A DNA stretch of 11,843 nucleotides from Candidatus Cloacimonadota bacterium (GTDB lineage Bacteria > Cloacimonadota > Cloacimonadia > JGIOTU-2), in NCBI GenBank assembly GCA_021160355.1, contig JAGHCS010000084.1:1-11843 (forward strand), in the 5' to 3' direction. Shown piece by piece: positions 1-7,387 of the stretch (position 1 is the stretch's first letter; every line of letters starts with the position of its first letter). The position numbers and the translations under genes are program-made. The notes beneath the pieces were generated by a model. The model was not told the DNA's origin. It did no database searches and saw only the letters and a list, made by a program, of their open reading frames with translations.

Positions 1-1
1 A

Positions 2-841
2 CTTAAATTAGCAAAATCCCGTTCGGAAACCGTGCAAATTTTATTTTTATTAACAGTTACTTTATTCATTGCATTCTTTTTTTATTATCGTTATCGAATA
101 AAGACAAAGTCTGCTTTGTTATTAGAAAATTTAGTTGATGAGCGGACGCAAGAATTGCAGCAAAAAATTAATGAACTTGAACAAGCAAAGCACCAAATTC
201 AAAATAATCTGAAAGAAAAAGAAACTCTGCTGTTAGAACTTTATCACAGGACAAAAAACAATATGCAGGTTATTTGTTCTATGATGAACCTGCGTGCGTT
301 AAATCTGGATGATCAAAAAATCATGGCTGTATTCCAGAATTTAGAGAATAAAATACGCTCCATAGCAATCGTCCATCAAAAACTATACGAATCAAAGAAC
401 TTGTCTCATGTCAATCTGAAAGAATGCCTTATCGACATTCTTTCACTAGTTAGACAAAGTTATAGTGAATCGTTAAATCAAATATCTTTTCACACGAAAA
501 TGGAAGATATGAACGTACTGGTAGATACTGCTGTTCCGTTGGGGCTTGTTTTTTATGAACTGACTTCCAATGCTGTCAAACATGCATTCCCTAATCAAAA
601 AAGTGGGGAGATTAAAGTGAATTTACATTTGACTCCGAAAAATGAAATAGTTCTCGAAGTGTCTGATGACGGAATCGGTTTGCCACGAGAATTTAACATT
701 AAAAAAATTGCCCGGTTGGGATTGGAAACTACAATTGGTTTGGTCGAATATCAACTGGATGGTGAAATTATTTTTGAAAACCGGAACGGTTTGTATTGTA
801 AAATTGTGCTGAAAAAAGAATTATATAAAGAAAGGATCTGA
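2..841 (+). CDS. Sensor histidine kinase, HisKA_2 type, 3' part only
   Basis: The reading frame is open to the left edge of the window, so the gene very probably begins outside it. The GTG at 32 is an internal valine or at best a poor start. Counting from that codon, residues 3-19 form one hydrophobic membrane helix, followed by basic residues and a coiled coil (about 28-65, with the DERTQEL motif typical after a last transmembrane segment). Next is a HisKA_2 dimerisation/phosphotransfer domain with the box ELYHRTKNNMQVI (phospho-acceptor His72). The HATPase_c domain follows, with N-box ELTSNAVKHAF (Asn180), G1 box SDDGIGLP (211-218) and a G2-like segment LGLETTIGLVEYQL. It should autophosphorylate at the cytoplasmic membrane and pass phosphate to a receiver. 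The response regulator starts 2 nt after its stop, so the two form a cognate pair. The missing N-terminus probably holds the ligand-sensing region, which cannot be judged here. Confidence 0.9.
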   Translation, partial: LKLAKSRSETVQILFLLTVTLFIAFFFYYRYRIKTKSALLLENLVDERTQELQQKINELEQAKHQIQNNLKEKETLLLELYHRTKNNMQVICSMMNLRALNLDDQKIMAVFQNLENKIRSIAIVHQKLYESKNLSHVNLKECLIDILSLVRQSYSESLNQISFHTKMEDMNVLVDTAVPLGLVFYELTSNAVKHAFPNQKSGEIKVNLHLTPKNEIVLEVSDDGIGLPREFNIKKIARLGLETTIGLVEYQLDGEIIFENRNGLYCKIVLKKELYKERI

Positions 842-843
842 TC

Positions 844-1215
844 ATGGAAAACACGTTCAAGGTATTAATCGTTGAAGATGAAAACCTTGTGGCAAGAAGT
901 CTAAAGATTAATTTATTAAAAGCCGGCGTGGATGTTCTCGATATGACATCAAATGGCAAGAATGCTGTAAAAATCGCAATTGAAAAAAATCCTTCTTTGA
1001 TACTTATGGATATCCGTCTTGCAAATGGTCTGGATGGAATTGAAAGTGCTGAAAAGATTCTTATGGAAAAGAAAATCCCTATCATATTTATGACCGGTTA
1101 CGCTACAGAAAAAATAAAAGAACGCGCACTAAAACTGAATCCAGTTGATTTTCTTGAGAAACCGATAGATATATATAAGATAAAACAAATTATTGCGGCG
1201 TTAAAAAATTCTTGA
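844..1215 (+). CDS. Stand-alone CheY-like response regulator
   Basis: A 123-residue protein consisting of a single receiver domain and nothing else. The acidic pocket is E11-D12, the phospho-acceptor is Asp56 in LILMDIRLANGLDGI, the switch threonine is Thr84 (MTGYA) and the conserved lysine is Lys106 (EKPID). All catalytic residues are intact. The DIRL-x-x-GLDGI pattern is the receiver subtype usually found with HisKA_2/HWE kinases. AAAGGA at 831-836 lies 7 nt before the ATG and supports this start. It is 2 nt downstream of the kinase and presumably co-translated. With no output domain it must act by protein contact or as a phosphate shuttle or sink. The receiver of the diguanylate cyclase downstream is of the same subtype and may compete for, or receive, the same phosphate (inference). 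Confidence 0.92.
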   Translation: MENTFKVLIVEDENLVARSLKINLLKAGVDVLDMTSNGKNAVKIAIEKNPSLILMDIRLANGLDGIESAEKILMEKKIPIIFMTGYATEKIKERALKLNPVDFLEKPIDIYKIKQIIAALKNS

Positions 1216-1248
1216 TATACGCAAGCAAAAAATTAAATATGGGCTTAA

Positions 1249-1266
1249 TGAGAAATAAATATCTCA
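1249..1266. promoter_or_regulatory. Possible operator dyad upstream of the C-N hydrolase gene
   Basis: TGAGA (1249-1253) and TCTCA (1262-1266) form a perfect 5-bp inverted repeat with an 8-nt AT-only spacer. The overlapping pair TTAATG (1245-1250) and CATTAA (1273-1278) gives an alternative 6-bp pairing. It lies in the 142-nt gap between the response regulator and the hydrolase, where a promoter for the hydrolase is expected. No run of T follows, so it is not an obvious terminator. Short dyads arise often by chance in AT-rich DNA, hence the low confidence. The rest of the gap (1216-1357) shows nothing further that I can support apart from the ribosome binding site. Confidence 0.2.
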
Positions 1267-1357
1267 ATTCAGCATTAATTCATTTAAATTTGAAGAACAT
1301 TAAGATCTTGGGCATTGTAATATATCATAACCAAATTCAAATCAGAAGGAGACGTAA

Positions 1358-2479
1358 ATGACATTGAATAAGAAAAAATTCATCCCTATACTGATAGGAT
1401 TCCTGCTTATATTTGGAACCTTTACTAATTCTATCCTTGCCTGCACCGGTATCAGATTGATCGCAACTGATAATAGTGTTGTGTACGGTCGTACGATGGA
1501 ATGGGGGAAATTTGATCTGCAATCGCGTGTAACAATTATTCCTCGCGGATACTCATTCATAGGATTGACTCCAGAAGGTGAAAACGGCAAAAAATGGAAA
1601 GCAAAATATGGAGTTGTCGGGCTTGATATGGTTGGACAGGATTTTATCGCTGACGGCATGAACGAAAAAGGTCTAGCAGCCGGACTATTCTACCACAAAG
1701 GATTTGCCAGTTACCCAACCTATGAAAAAGACAAAGCAGACATTACCATCACAGCGCTCGATGTGACAAACTACATCCTCTCTCTATTTGCAACGATTGA
1801 TGAAGTGCGCCAGGGTATGGAAAAGGTGAGAGTGGTTGCTGTTGTTCAAGAAGAGATTGGTATTCCTGTGTACGCCCACTGGATGGTTACAGACACTAAT
1901 GGTAATTCGATAACTATTGAGTTCTGCGACGGCAATATGAAGATCTTTGATAATCCTCTCGGCGTAATTACAAATGGGCCTACCTATGACTGGCACATGA
2001 TGAATTTACGGAATTATATAAATCTATCTTCAGTCGCATTTCCTGATAAAAAAATAGATGATCTCGATTTTGCTCCGATGGGAGCAGGAAGCGGCATGAT
2101 CGGCTTACCCGGAGACAATACACCTCCATCAAGGTTTGTGCGCGCTGTTGCCTGGACGGGAACTGCCAGACCTACCCCTACCTCCGCTGAAACCGTGTAT
2201 GAAGTATTCAGAATCCTCGATAATTTCAATCTTCCACTCGGTGCTGCAGAAGGATCAGATAATTCGAGTGATCTTGAAGGTATGCGAAGCTCAACAATAT
2301 GGACAACAGCATGGAATCTTTCAGGCCATGTACTGAACTATCACACCCAACATAATAGACGAGTACGTGCATTATATCTTGATAAGATAGATTTTTCGGA
2401 TATTGGTGACAGCATCATTCATATTCCATTGGATCGTGTCAAAGCACAGGACATAGAAGATATTACGCCGCATAAATAA
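1358..2479 (+). CDS. Exported linear amide C-N hydrolase (choloylglycine hydrolase family, Ntn hydrolase)
   Basis: A 373-residue protein with an N-terminal signal (basic 4-7, hydrophobic 8-28) ending directly at ACT. Cys29 is the predicted N-terminal nucleophile after cleavage. From that Cys, the spacing matches the bile salt hydrolase/penicillin V acylase active site: Arg45 and Glu48 in GRTMEW, Asn206 in VITNGP and Arg259 in PSRFVR. The 53-residue distance from Asn206 to Arg259 equals Asn175 to Arg228 of bile salt hydrolase. Glu48 stands where classical members have Asp. Other family motifs are GMNEKGL (100-106), WMVTDTNG and SGHVLNYHT near the C-terminus. The enzyme should cleave linear amide bonds outside the cytoplasm. 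Substrates in the family include bile acid conjugates, penicillin V and acyl-homoserine lactones, and this member's substrate cannot be told from sequence. AGAAGGAG at 1344-1351, 6 nt before the ATG, fixes the start. It has its own flanking gaps, so it may be a separate transcription unit. Confidence 0.9.
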   Translation: MTLNKKKFIPILIGFLLIFGTFTNSILACTGIRLIATDNSVVYGRTMEWGKFDLQSRVTIIPRGYSFIGLTPEGENGKKWKAKYGVVGLDMVGQDFIADGMNEKGLAAGLFYHKGFASYPTYEKDKADITITALDVTNYILSLFATIDEVRQGMEKVRVVAVVQEEIGIPVYAHWMVTDTNGNSITIEFCDGNMKIFDNPLGVITNGPTYDWHMMNLRNYINLSSVAFPDKKIDDLDFAPMGAGSGMIGLPGDNTPPSRFVRAVAWTGTARPTPTSAETVYEVFRILDNFNLPLGAAEGSDNSSDLEGMRSSTIWTTAWNLSGHVLNYHTQHNRRVRALYLDKIDFSDIGDSIIHIPLDRVKAQDIEDITPHK

Positions 2480-2612
2480 AAATTGAACATCCCTAAAACC
2501 AATTCCTTTGTCCGAGAGAAAATCTATATCCATAAAGCAGGACGTATATCGAAAATTCTTGACATATTTTCTATAAAGAACTTTCTGCAAAAATAACATT
2601 TAAGGAGTTAGC

Positions 2613-3500
2613 ATGAAAAAGAAAACATGCATTTTAACTTTCTCAATTTTCTTCTTGCTTATTTTCATATTTTCCTGCACCACTCCCTCTTCTCAATATG
2701 ATTACAAAAAAACAGAAGACCTTGTCTCATTTGTGAGCAGAGCTGTTGATCTCATTGAAAAACAAGGGGAAGAAGCATTTCCTCAGTTCAGAATAAAGGA
2801 CAGTGAATGGAATTATGGTGATTTGTACATATTTGTCTGGGGACTGGATGGAATGCGTTATGTGTATCCTCCGGATATATCCGGTGAAGGGAAAAACATG
2901 CTTGCGCTCAAAGACATCAATGGCAAACCTATTGGAAAATTATTCGTGGAAGCGATTTCTGGAAAAACAGGTGAAGGATGGGTGCATTACCAGTGGCCCA
3001 AACCGAATAGTGAAATCCCAATCTGGAAAAGTACTTTTCTAAAAAAAGCAGTCGCACCTTCAGGAAAAGCATATCTTGTGGGCAGTGGTCTATATGAGAT
3101 GCCTGTCGATAAAGCATTCGTTGTGTATAATGTAAACCAGGCAGTGGAACTTCTTGCAGAAAAGGGCAAGGATGCATTTGCAGACCTCCGCTCTACCACA
3201 AGCCCTTACAGGTTCATGAATTGTTATATTTTCGTAAAAGACATGAAAGGAAACGAACTCTTCAACGCAGCATTCCCCGAACTTGAAGGTACGAACATCC
3301 TGGAACTCAAAGATGTAGACGGACAGCTTTTTGTGAAAAAAGAACTCGAAATTCTCGAGAATAAAGATCAATACTGGAACGAGTATATGTGGCCCAAACC
3401 TGGGCAGGAAGAACCCTCCCTGAAACGTGTATTTGTGAAAAAAGCTCTCGTTGATGGAGAGATCCTTGTCGTTGGATGCGGATACTATCCTTCTAAATAA
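2613..3500 (+). CDS. Lipoprotein with two tandem single-Cache-like repeats
   Basis: A 295-residue protein. Its signal sequence (basic 2-4, hydrophobic 7-20) ends in a lipobox-like IFSC, with Cys22 as the lipidation site followed by TTP. Residue +2 is Thr, so retention in the inner membrane is not signalled. The rest is two copies of one module, about 34-162 and 168-292. Both contain AVDLI/AVELL, a KGxDAF-like motif (QGEEAF, KGKDAF), a YIFV strand, a LALKDINGK/LELKDVDGQ segment, WPKP (128-131 and 260-263), a K-x-x-FxKKA strand (FLKKA, FVKKA) and a closing GSGLY/GCGYY. This pattern is that of Cache_2/single-Cache extracellular sensor domains, normally attached to chemoreceptors or kinases. Here there is no transmembrane or output domain, so it looks like a surface or periplasmic ligand binder. 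AAGGAG at 2602-2607, 5 nt before the ATG, supports the start. The next gene begins 9 nt downstream. Confidence 0.82.
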   Translation: MKKKTCILTFSIFFLLIFIFSCTTPSSQYDYKKTEDLVSFVSRAVDLIEKQGEEAFPQFRIKDSEWNYGDLYIFVWGLDGMRYVYPPDISGEGKNMLALKDINGKPIGKLFVEAISGKTGEGWVHYQWPKPNSEIPIWKSTFLKKAVAPSGKAYLVGSGLYEMPVDKAFVVYNVNQAVELLAEKGKDAFADLRSTTSPYRFMNCYIFVKDMKGNELFNAAFPELEGTNILELKDVDGQLFVKKELEILENKDQYWNEYMWPKPGQEEPSLKRVFVKKALVDGEILVVGCGYYPSK

Positions 3501-3509
3501 TAAAAATAT

Positions 3510-4766
3510 ATGAAAAAATTACTCCCATTCATTATCGTACTCTTAATAATTATAATATCAGTTTTCATTCTAAAAAAAGTCCTTCGTCCACCGCAAGTCA
3601 TGTCACCCTCAGAAAAAGCTCGCTCAATCGTGTTGGGAAAAGTAACTGAAAGAGTACAATCGGAACTAACACATGCAGATAAAGATTTTGAACATGCAGC
3701 CAGGACAATTTCTCAGTATGAACTCACCAGCGATTCAGTTCGAAATATCTTGAAAGGGCTTCATGCACGCCACTCATTTATTGTTGATTGCTGTATTGTA
3801 GACACAAACGGTATTATGATCGTAGTCGAACCGGAGAAATTCAACTCATTTGAAGGATATGATATCAAGGATCAGGCACAAGTGCAAAAAATGCGCCAAA
3901 CCCACAAACCCGTGATGAGCAACACTTTTATTGCAGTCGAAGGATTTCAGGCAGTTGATATTCAATACCCGATCTTCTCTGGAGATAACACTTTCATCGG
4001 ATCACTCAGCATGTTGGTACGACCGGATTCCATGCTCATCGATATCATCAAACCCATCATAAGAGGTGTTCCTGTGAACATTTGGGTCATGCAGAAAGAC
4101 GGCATCATCCTTTATGATCGTAACGAAGAAGAGATCGGAAGAAATCTTTTTACGGACGAGATGTATAAACCCTATGAAAATCTGCGAACACTCGGGCAAG
4201 AAATTATATCGAGCTCCACAGGGCACGGTTCATACACATTCCTTTCCGACACTATGACTGAACCGGTCGAAAAAATGTGCTTCTGGGAAACAGTAGGACT
4301 ATATGATATGAAATGGAAGGTGGTACTCACTTCGCTGTTATCCGGCGCAGAAGCCCCAAAAGGGTCAAAAGAATCCTTAAAATATATCCAGAAAAACCTT
4401 AAGAACTTCGTCCAGCGCAATGACGTGCTCACGGCTGTTACTGACAATGATGAAGAACACCTCATGATGTGCTTCGAAAATTTCTACACCTCATTCCCCT
4501 ACATTTACAGCATCCAATGGACAGACACAACAGCAACAAACCGTTTTGGCTTCCCCCCTGAACATTCGCTTTCAAATTATAATTATCGCGAAAAGCGCGA
4601 TGATATAAACGAACAGTATCAAAAATTTATCAGTGCAGTAGAGAATGAAGAATCTGCTGTTTTTGAAAACAATCTTCTCGAAGGAGACGGTGCAATATTC
4701 ATCTTGGAACCGGTCTCTTCAGCAGACCAATACTTCGGCATCATCTATGTAATGTTACTGAAATAA
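3510..4766 (+). CDS. Membrane-anchored Cache/PAS-like sensor protein without output domain
   Basis: A 418-residue protein with a short basic start (KK) and one hydrophobic helix at 5-21, followed by KK at 22-23, then an entirely soluble region that should lie outside the membrane. Residues 33-275 look like a double Cache (dCache) domain: a long helix at 33-85, a membrane-distal PAS-like fold (about 88-172, with CCIVDTNGIMIVV and a closing FIGSLSMLV), and a membrane-proximal fold (about 187-275, with NIWVMQKDGIILYD, GRNLF and a closing WKVVLTS). Residues 285-418 repeat the pattern of helix plus distal PAS-like fold (FPYIYSIQWTDT, then a closing YFGIIYVMLLK) and end with the fold, with no second membrane helix and no kinase, methyl-accepting or cyclase domain. 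No Shine-Dalgarno sequence precedes the ATG (the 9-nt gap is only A and T), so translation may be coupled to the preceding lipoprotein gene. It is likely a binding partner or co-receptor for another signalling protein (inference). Confidence 0.75.
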   Translation: MKKLLPFIIVLLIIIISVFILKKVLRPPQVMSPSEKARSIVLGKVTERVQSELTHADKDFEHAARTISQYELTSDSVRNILKGLHARHSFIVDCCIVDTNGIMIVVEPEKFNSFEGYDIKDQAQVQKMRQTHKPVMSNTFIAVEGFQAVDIQYPIFSGDNTFIGSLSMLVRPDSMLIDIIKPIIRGVPVNIWVMQKDGIILYDRNEEEIGRNLFTDEMYKPYENLRTLGQEIISSSTGHGSYTFLSDTMTEPVEKMCFWETVGLYDMKWKVVLTSLLSGAEAPKGSKESLKYIQKNLKNFVQRNDVLTAVTDNDEEHLMMCFENFYTSFPYIYSIQWTDTTATNRFGFPPEHSLSNYNYREKRDDINEQYQKFISAVENEESAVFENNLLEGDGAIFILEPVSSADQYFGIIYVMLLK

Positions 4767-4800
4767 GGTATAACTTGTTCATATAAAACAATATTTAGAA

Positions 4801-4805
4801 AAGAG
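4801..4805 (+). promoter_or_regulatory. Ribosome binding site favouring the GTG start at 4811
   Basis: AAGAG lies 5 nt before the GTG at 4811. The in-frame GTG at 4805 overlaps this site and has no other purine-rich site at a workable distance. Starting at 4811 gives V/M-AKTNVLIVEDE, the usual lead-in length of a receiver domain. The difference is only two residues. Confidence 0.5.
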
Positions 4806-4810
4806 TGTGC

Positions 4811-7369
4811 GTGGCGAAAACTAATGTCCTCATAGTGGAAGATGAAATAATTGTAGCAAAGAATATTGAAGTTATGCTAAGAAGATTGGATTATAATGTC
4901 ATGGGTATTTGTACTACGGGAGAAAAAGCACTCATTGCAGCTACCGAAAAAAAACCTGATGTGATTCTGATGGACATAGTTCTTGGAGGTAATATTGACG
5001 GCATTCAGACAGCAGCAGAGATTCTAAAAGAAACAGAAGTGCCGATAATCTTTGCAACATCCTATTCTGACAACGAAACCCTTACACGTGTAAAAGAGAC
5101 AGCTCCATATGGTTATATCATCAAACCATTTCAGAAGAAAGAGCTTCTGGCAGGTATTGAAATAGCGCTTGAAAGGTTTGCACTCGAACAAAAGGTCCGA
5201 GAGAACGAACAACTTCTTCAAGCCACGCTTCAGAGCATTAGTGACGGCATTATTACGACTGATAAAAAAGGGAATATTATCTATATTAACGATATTGGAA
5301 AAGCAATAACCGGATGGTTTGAAGATGCAAAAGGGAAACCCTTAAATTCGGTTTTTCAAGTTACCGGCAATAGCACAAATAAAGAACAATGTGCCCTTAT
5401 TGATAATCCTTCCCGCGTAAAGAAATCAACAAAATTAACTTCCTCCATTCTAATCGCCAAAGATAACTCCACAAAAATAGTGGAAGGAAGTATTTCCCCC
5501 ACATTTAAAACTACCGGCAAGATTTCAGGCTCGGTTCTTGCATTCAGGGACATCACAATAATTGATAAAGCACGACGAGTTCAAAATGTGCTTTATAACA
5601 TCTCAAATGAAGTAAATGCCACAGATAGTATCCAGGAACTCTTTCAGTCAATTCAAAAACACCTGGGTGAAATAATTGATACAACAAATTTCTATGTCGC
5701 CTTATATGATAAGGCAACTGACACCATATCTCTTCCCTACATTATTGATGAAGAAGATAAGTTCACTTCATTTCCTGCAGGAAAGACTCTCACGGGTTAT
5801 GTGATCAAACACAAAAAGCCCTTGCTGGCTGATGATAAACTCATTAAAGAAATGACCAAAAAGGGATTGATTGAGAGTATCGGTTCACCCTCTAAGATAT
5901 GGCTCGGCGTTCCTTTGAGGATCGAGAAACAAGTCATAGGTGTCGTAGCTGTGCAAAGTTATGAAGATGAAAATCTCTACACTAAGGATGATCTCGAAAT
6001 TCTGGAATTCGTTTCCGGACAACTTGCGATTGCCATATCTCACAAGCGTGCAGAGGATGCACAACGAATAGAACGAGCATATTTTGAACAGCTTTTTGAA
6101 AACGCACCGGAAGCGATCGTGCTCATTGATAATGAAAGCCGTATTCTCAGAATGAACGATGAATTTACGAGAACTTTCGGATATACTATTGATGAGGTAA
6201 GAAATAAAAAGATCGACGAACTTCTTACACGCGGAGAATTCAGAAACGAGGCAAAAAATGTAACCGATAAGATCGCACAAGGTGAAACGATCGCTATGGA
6301 AACAGTCCGATGGCACAAAAACGGCACTCCCGTGGACGTGTCAATACTGGGTACACCCATTAGCTTTGAAGGCGGGCAGCTTGCGGTCTACGGTATCTAT
6401 CGCAATATCTCAGACAGAAAAATTGCCGAGGAAGCTCTTAAACAAAGAACGGAAGAACTCAACCAGCGTGTGAAAGAATTGAACTGTCTCTATAATATCT
6501 CAAATATCGTCCAAGATCAAAAAGTTTCTATGGAAACCATCCTTGATGAAAGCCTAAATATCATAGTGCAATCATGGAAATATCCAAAGAACACTTATGT
6601 GCTGATTACTTGGGGAGATAAAGAATATAAAACAAAAAATTATATAAAAACTCGATGGCACATAAGCCATAATATTATAGTATATAACAAAGTGATAGGT
6701 TCGATTGAGGTTGGTTACCTTGAGAAATGTCATGAAGATTTCATCGGACCTTTCTCCGAGGAAGAATCAAATCTTCTTCATGCAATCTCAGACCAACTGG
6801 GCAGAATTGCAGAAAGAAAACATGCAGAGGACAAATTAAAATATGCAAATAAAAAATTCGAACTTCTCGCAAGAACCGACCCACTCACCCAGCTCTCAAA
6901 CCGTCGCGATGTAATGGAAAAAATCAAATACGAAAAAAGACGCTTCGGAAGAAGTGAGAAGCCCTTTGGAATCATAATTTGCGATATTGACGATTTCAAA
7001 TCCATTAATGACCGTTTCGGGCATGATACAGGAGATGAAGTATTGAAAACTCTTGCAAATATTATGTGCATGAATGTAAGAAAACAGGACACGGTCTCTC
7101 GATGGGGTGGAGAAGAATTCTTGCTTCTTTTACCGCAGACAGACATCGAAGGCGGCATTATCCTTGCAGAAAAAATTCGATTAAAAGTAAAATCAAAAGA
7201 GTTCAATTTTTTTGGCAATAAAATTCATGTGACCTTAACAATGGGTTTAAGCATTTACAAAAAGAATAAGACTATTGATGAAACCATTAACCAAGCAGAT
7301 CAAGCACTTTACATGGGCAAAAAACTAGGTAAAGACTGCGTAAAATGCGAAACGGATCTGGTGAAATAG
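4811..7369 (+). CDS. Diguanylate cyclase with REC-PAS-GAF-PAS-GAF-GGDEF architecture
   Basis: An 852-residue cytosolic protein from the GTG at 4811 (854 from 4805). Domains in order: a receiver (1-120; Asp55 in VILMDIVLGG, Lys105 in IIKPF); PAS (about 132-250, with GITTD-like IITTDKKGNIIYIN and ITGW); GAF (about 258-412, with WLGVPLRIEKQVIGV); PAS (about 423-538, with FENAPEAIVLIDNESRI and FRTFGYTIDEV-like residues); a short coiled coil (540-558); and a second GAF-like domain (about 558-670, marked by SWKYP, IEVGYLE and GPFSEEE). Last comes GGDEF (685-848) with TDPLTQLSNRR, DIDDFKSIND, GHDTGDEVL and the active-site GGEEF at 766-770. The inhibitory I-site RKQD (757-760) sits exactly five residues before GGEEF. 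All these features predict an active cyclase making c-di-GMP from two GTP with product inhibition. No EAL or HD-GYP domain is present. The receiver resembles that of the stand-alone regulator at 844-1215, so phosphorylation by the same kinase is plausible. Confidence 0.93.
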   Translation: MAKTNVLIVEDEIIVAKNIEVMLRRLDYNVMGICTTGEKALIAATEKKPDVILMDIVLGGNIDGIQTAAEILKETEVPIIFATSYSDNETLTRVKETAPYGYIIKPFQKKELLAGIEIALERFALEQKVRENEQLLQATLQSISDGIITTDKKGNIIYINDIGKAITGWFEDAKGKPLNSVFQVTGNSTNKEQCALIDNPSRVKKSTKLTSSILIAKDNSTKIVEGSISPTFKTTGKISGSVLAFRDITIIDKARRVQNVLYNISNEVNATDSIQELFQSIQKHLGEIIDTTNFYVALYDKATDTISLPYIIDEEDKFTSFPAGKTLTGYVIKHKKPLLADDKLIKEMTKKGLIESIGSPSKIWLGVPLRIEKQVIGVVAVQSYEDENLYTKDDLEILEFVSGQLAIAISHKRAEDAQRIERAYFEQLFENAPEAIVLIDNESRILRMNDEFTRTFGYTIDEVRNKKIDELLTRGEFRNEAKNVTDKIAQGETIAMETVRWHKNGTPVDVSILGTPISFEGGQLAVYGIYRNISDRKIAEEALKQRTEELNQRVKELNCLYNISNIVQDQKVSMETILDESLNIIVQSWKYPKNTYVLITWGDKEYKTKNYIKTRWHISHNIIVYNKVIGSIEVGYLEKCHEDFIGPFSEEESNLLHAISDQLGRIAERKHAEDKLKYANKKFELLARTDPLTQLSNRRDVMEKIKYEKRRFGRSEKPFGIIICDIDDFKSINDRFGHDTGDEVLKTLANIMCMNVRKQDTVSRWGGEEFLLLLPQTDIEGGIILAEKIRLKVKSKEFNFFGNKIHVTLTMGLSIYKKNKTIDETINQADQALYMGKKLGKDCVKCETDLVK

Positions 7370-7387
7370 TCGAAGAAAAATATTAAC

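Noticed and set aside
32..34. GTG at 32 as the true start of the sensor kinase
   Set aside because: The frame continues open to base 2 with no stop, there is no Shine-Dalgarno site before 32, and the membrane helix would begin almost at once without the usual input domain. A gene truncated by the window edge is more likely.
1201..1235. Possible terminator after the response regulator (CTTG...CAAG followed by an A run)
   Set aside because: The stem is 4 bp and the tract that follows is A, not T, on the coding strand.
2559..2577. TTGACA at 2559-2564 followed by TATAAA at 2572-2577, like a sigma-70 promoter for the lipoprotein gene
   Set aside because: The spacing is only 7 nt instead of about 17, and at 17 nt the sequence is TTTCTG, a poor -10 box. 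The match is probably chance in AT-rich DNA.
5885..6316. 143-codon minus-strand open frame across the GAF/PAS region
   Set aside because: Antisense to a well-supported multi-domain gene, with Cys/Phe/Ser-rich low-information sequence and no family motif.
6778..7218. 146-codon open frame on the minus strand inside the GGDEF region
   Set aside because: It lies fully antisense to conserved cyclase motifs, has no recognisable domain and no ribosome binding site; it is a shadow of the real gene.
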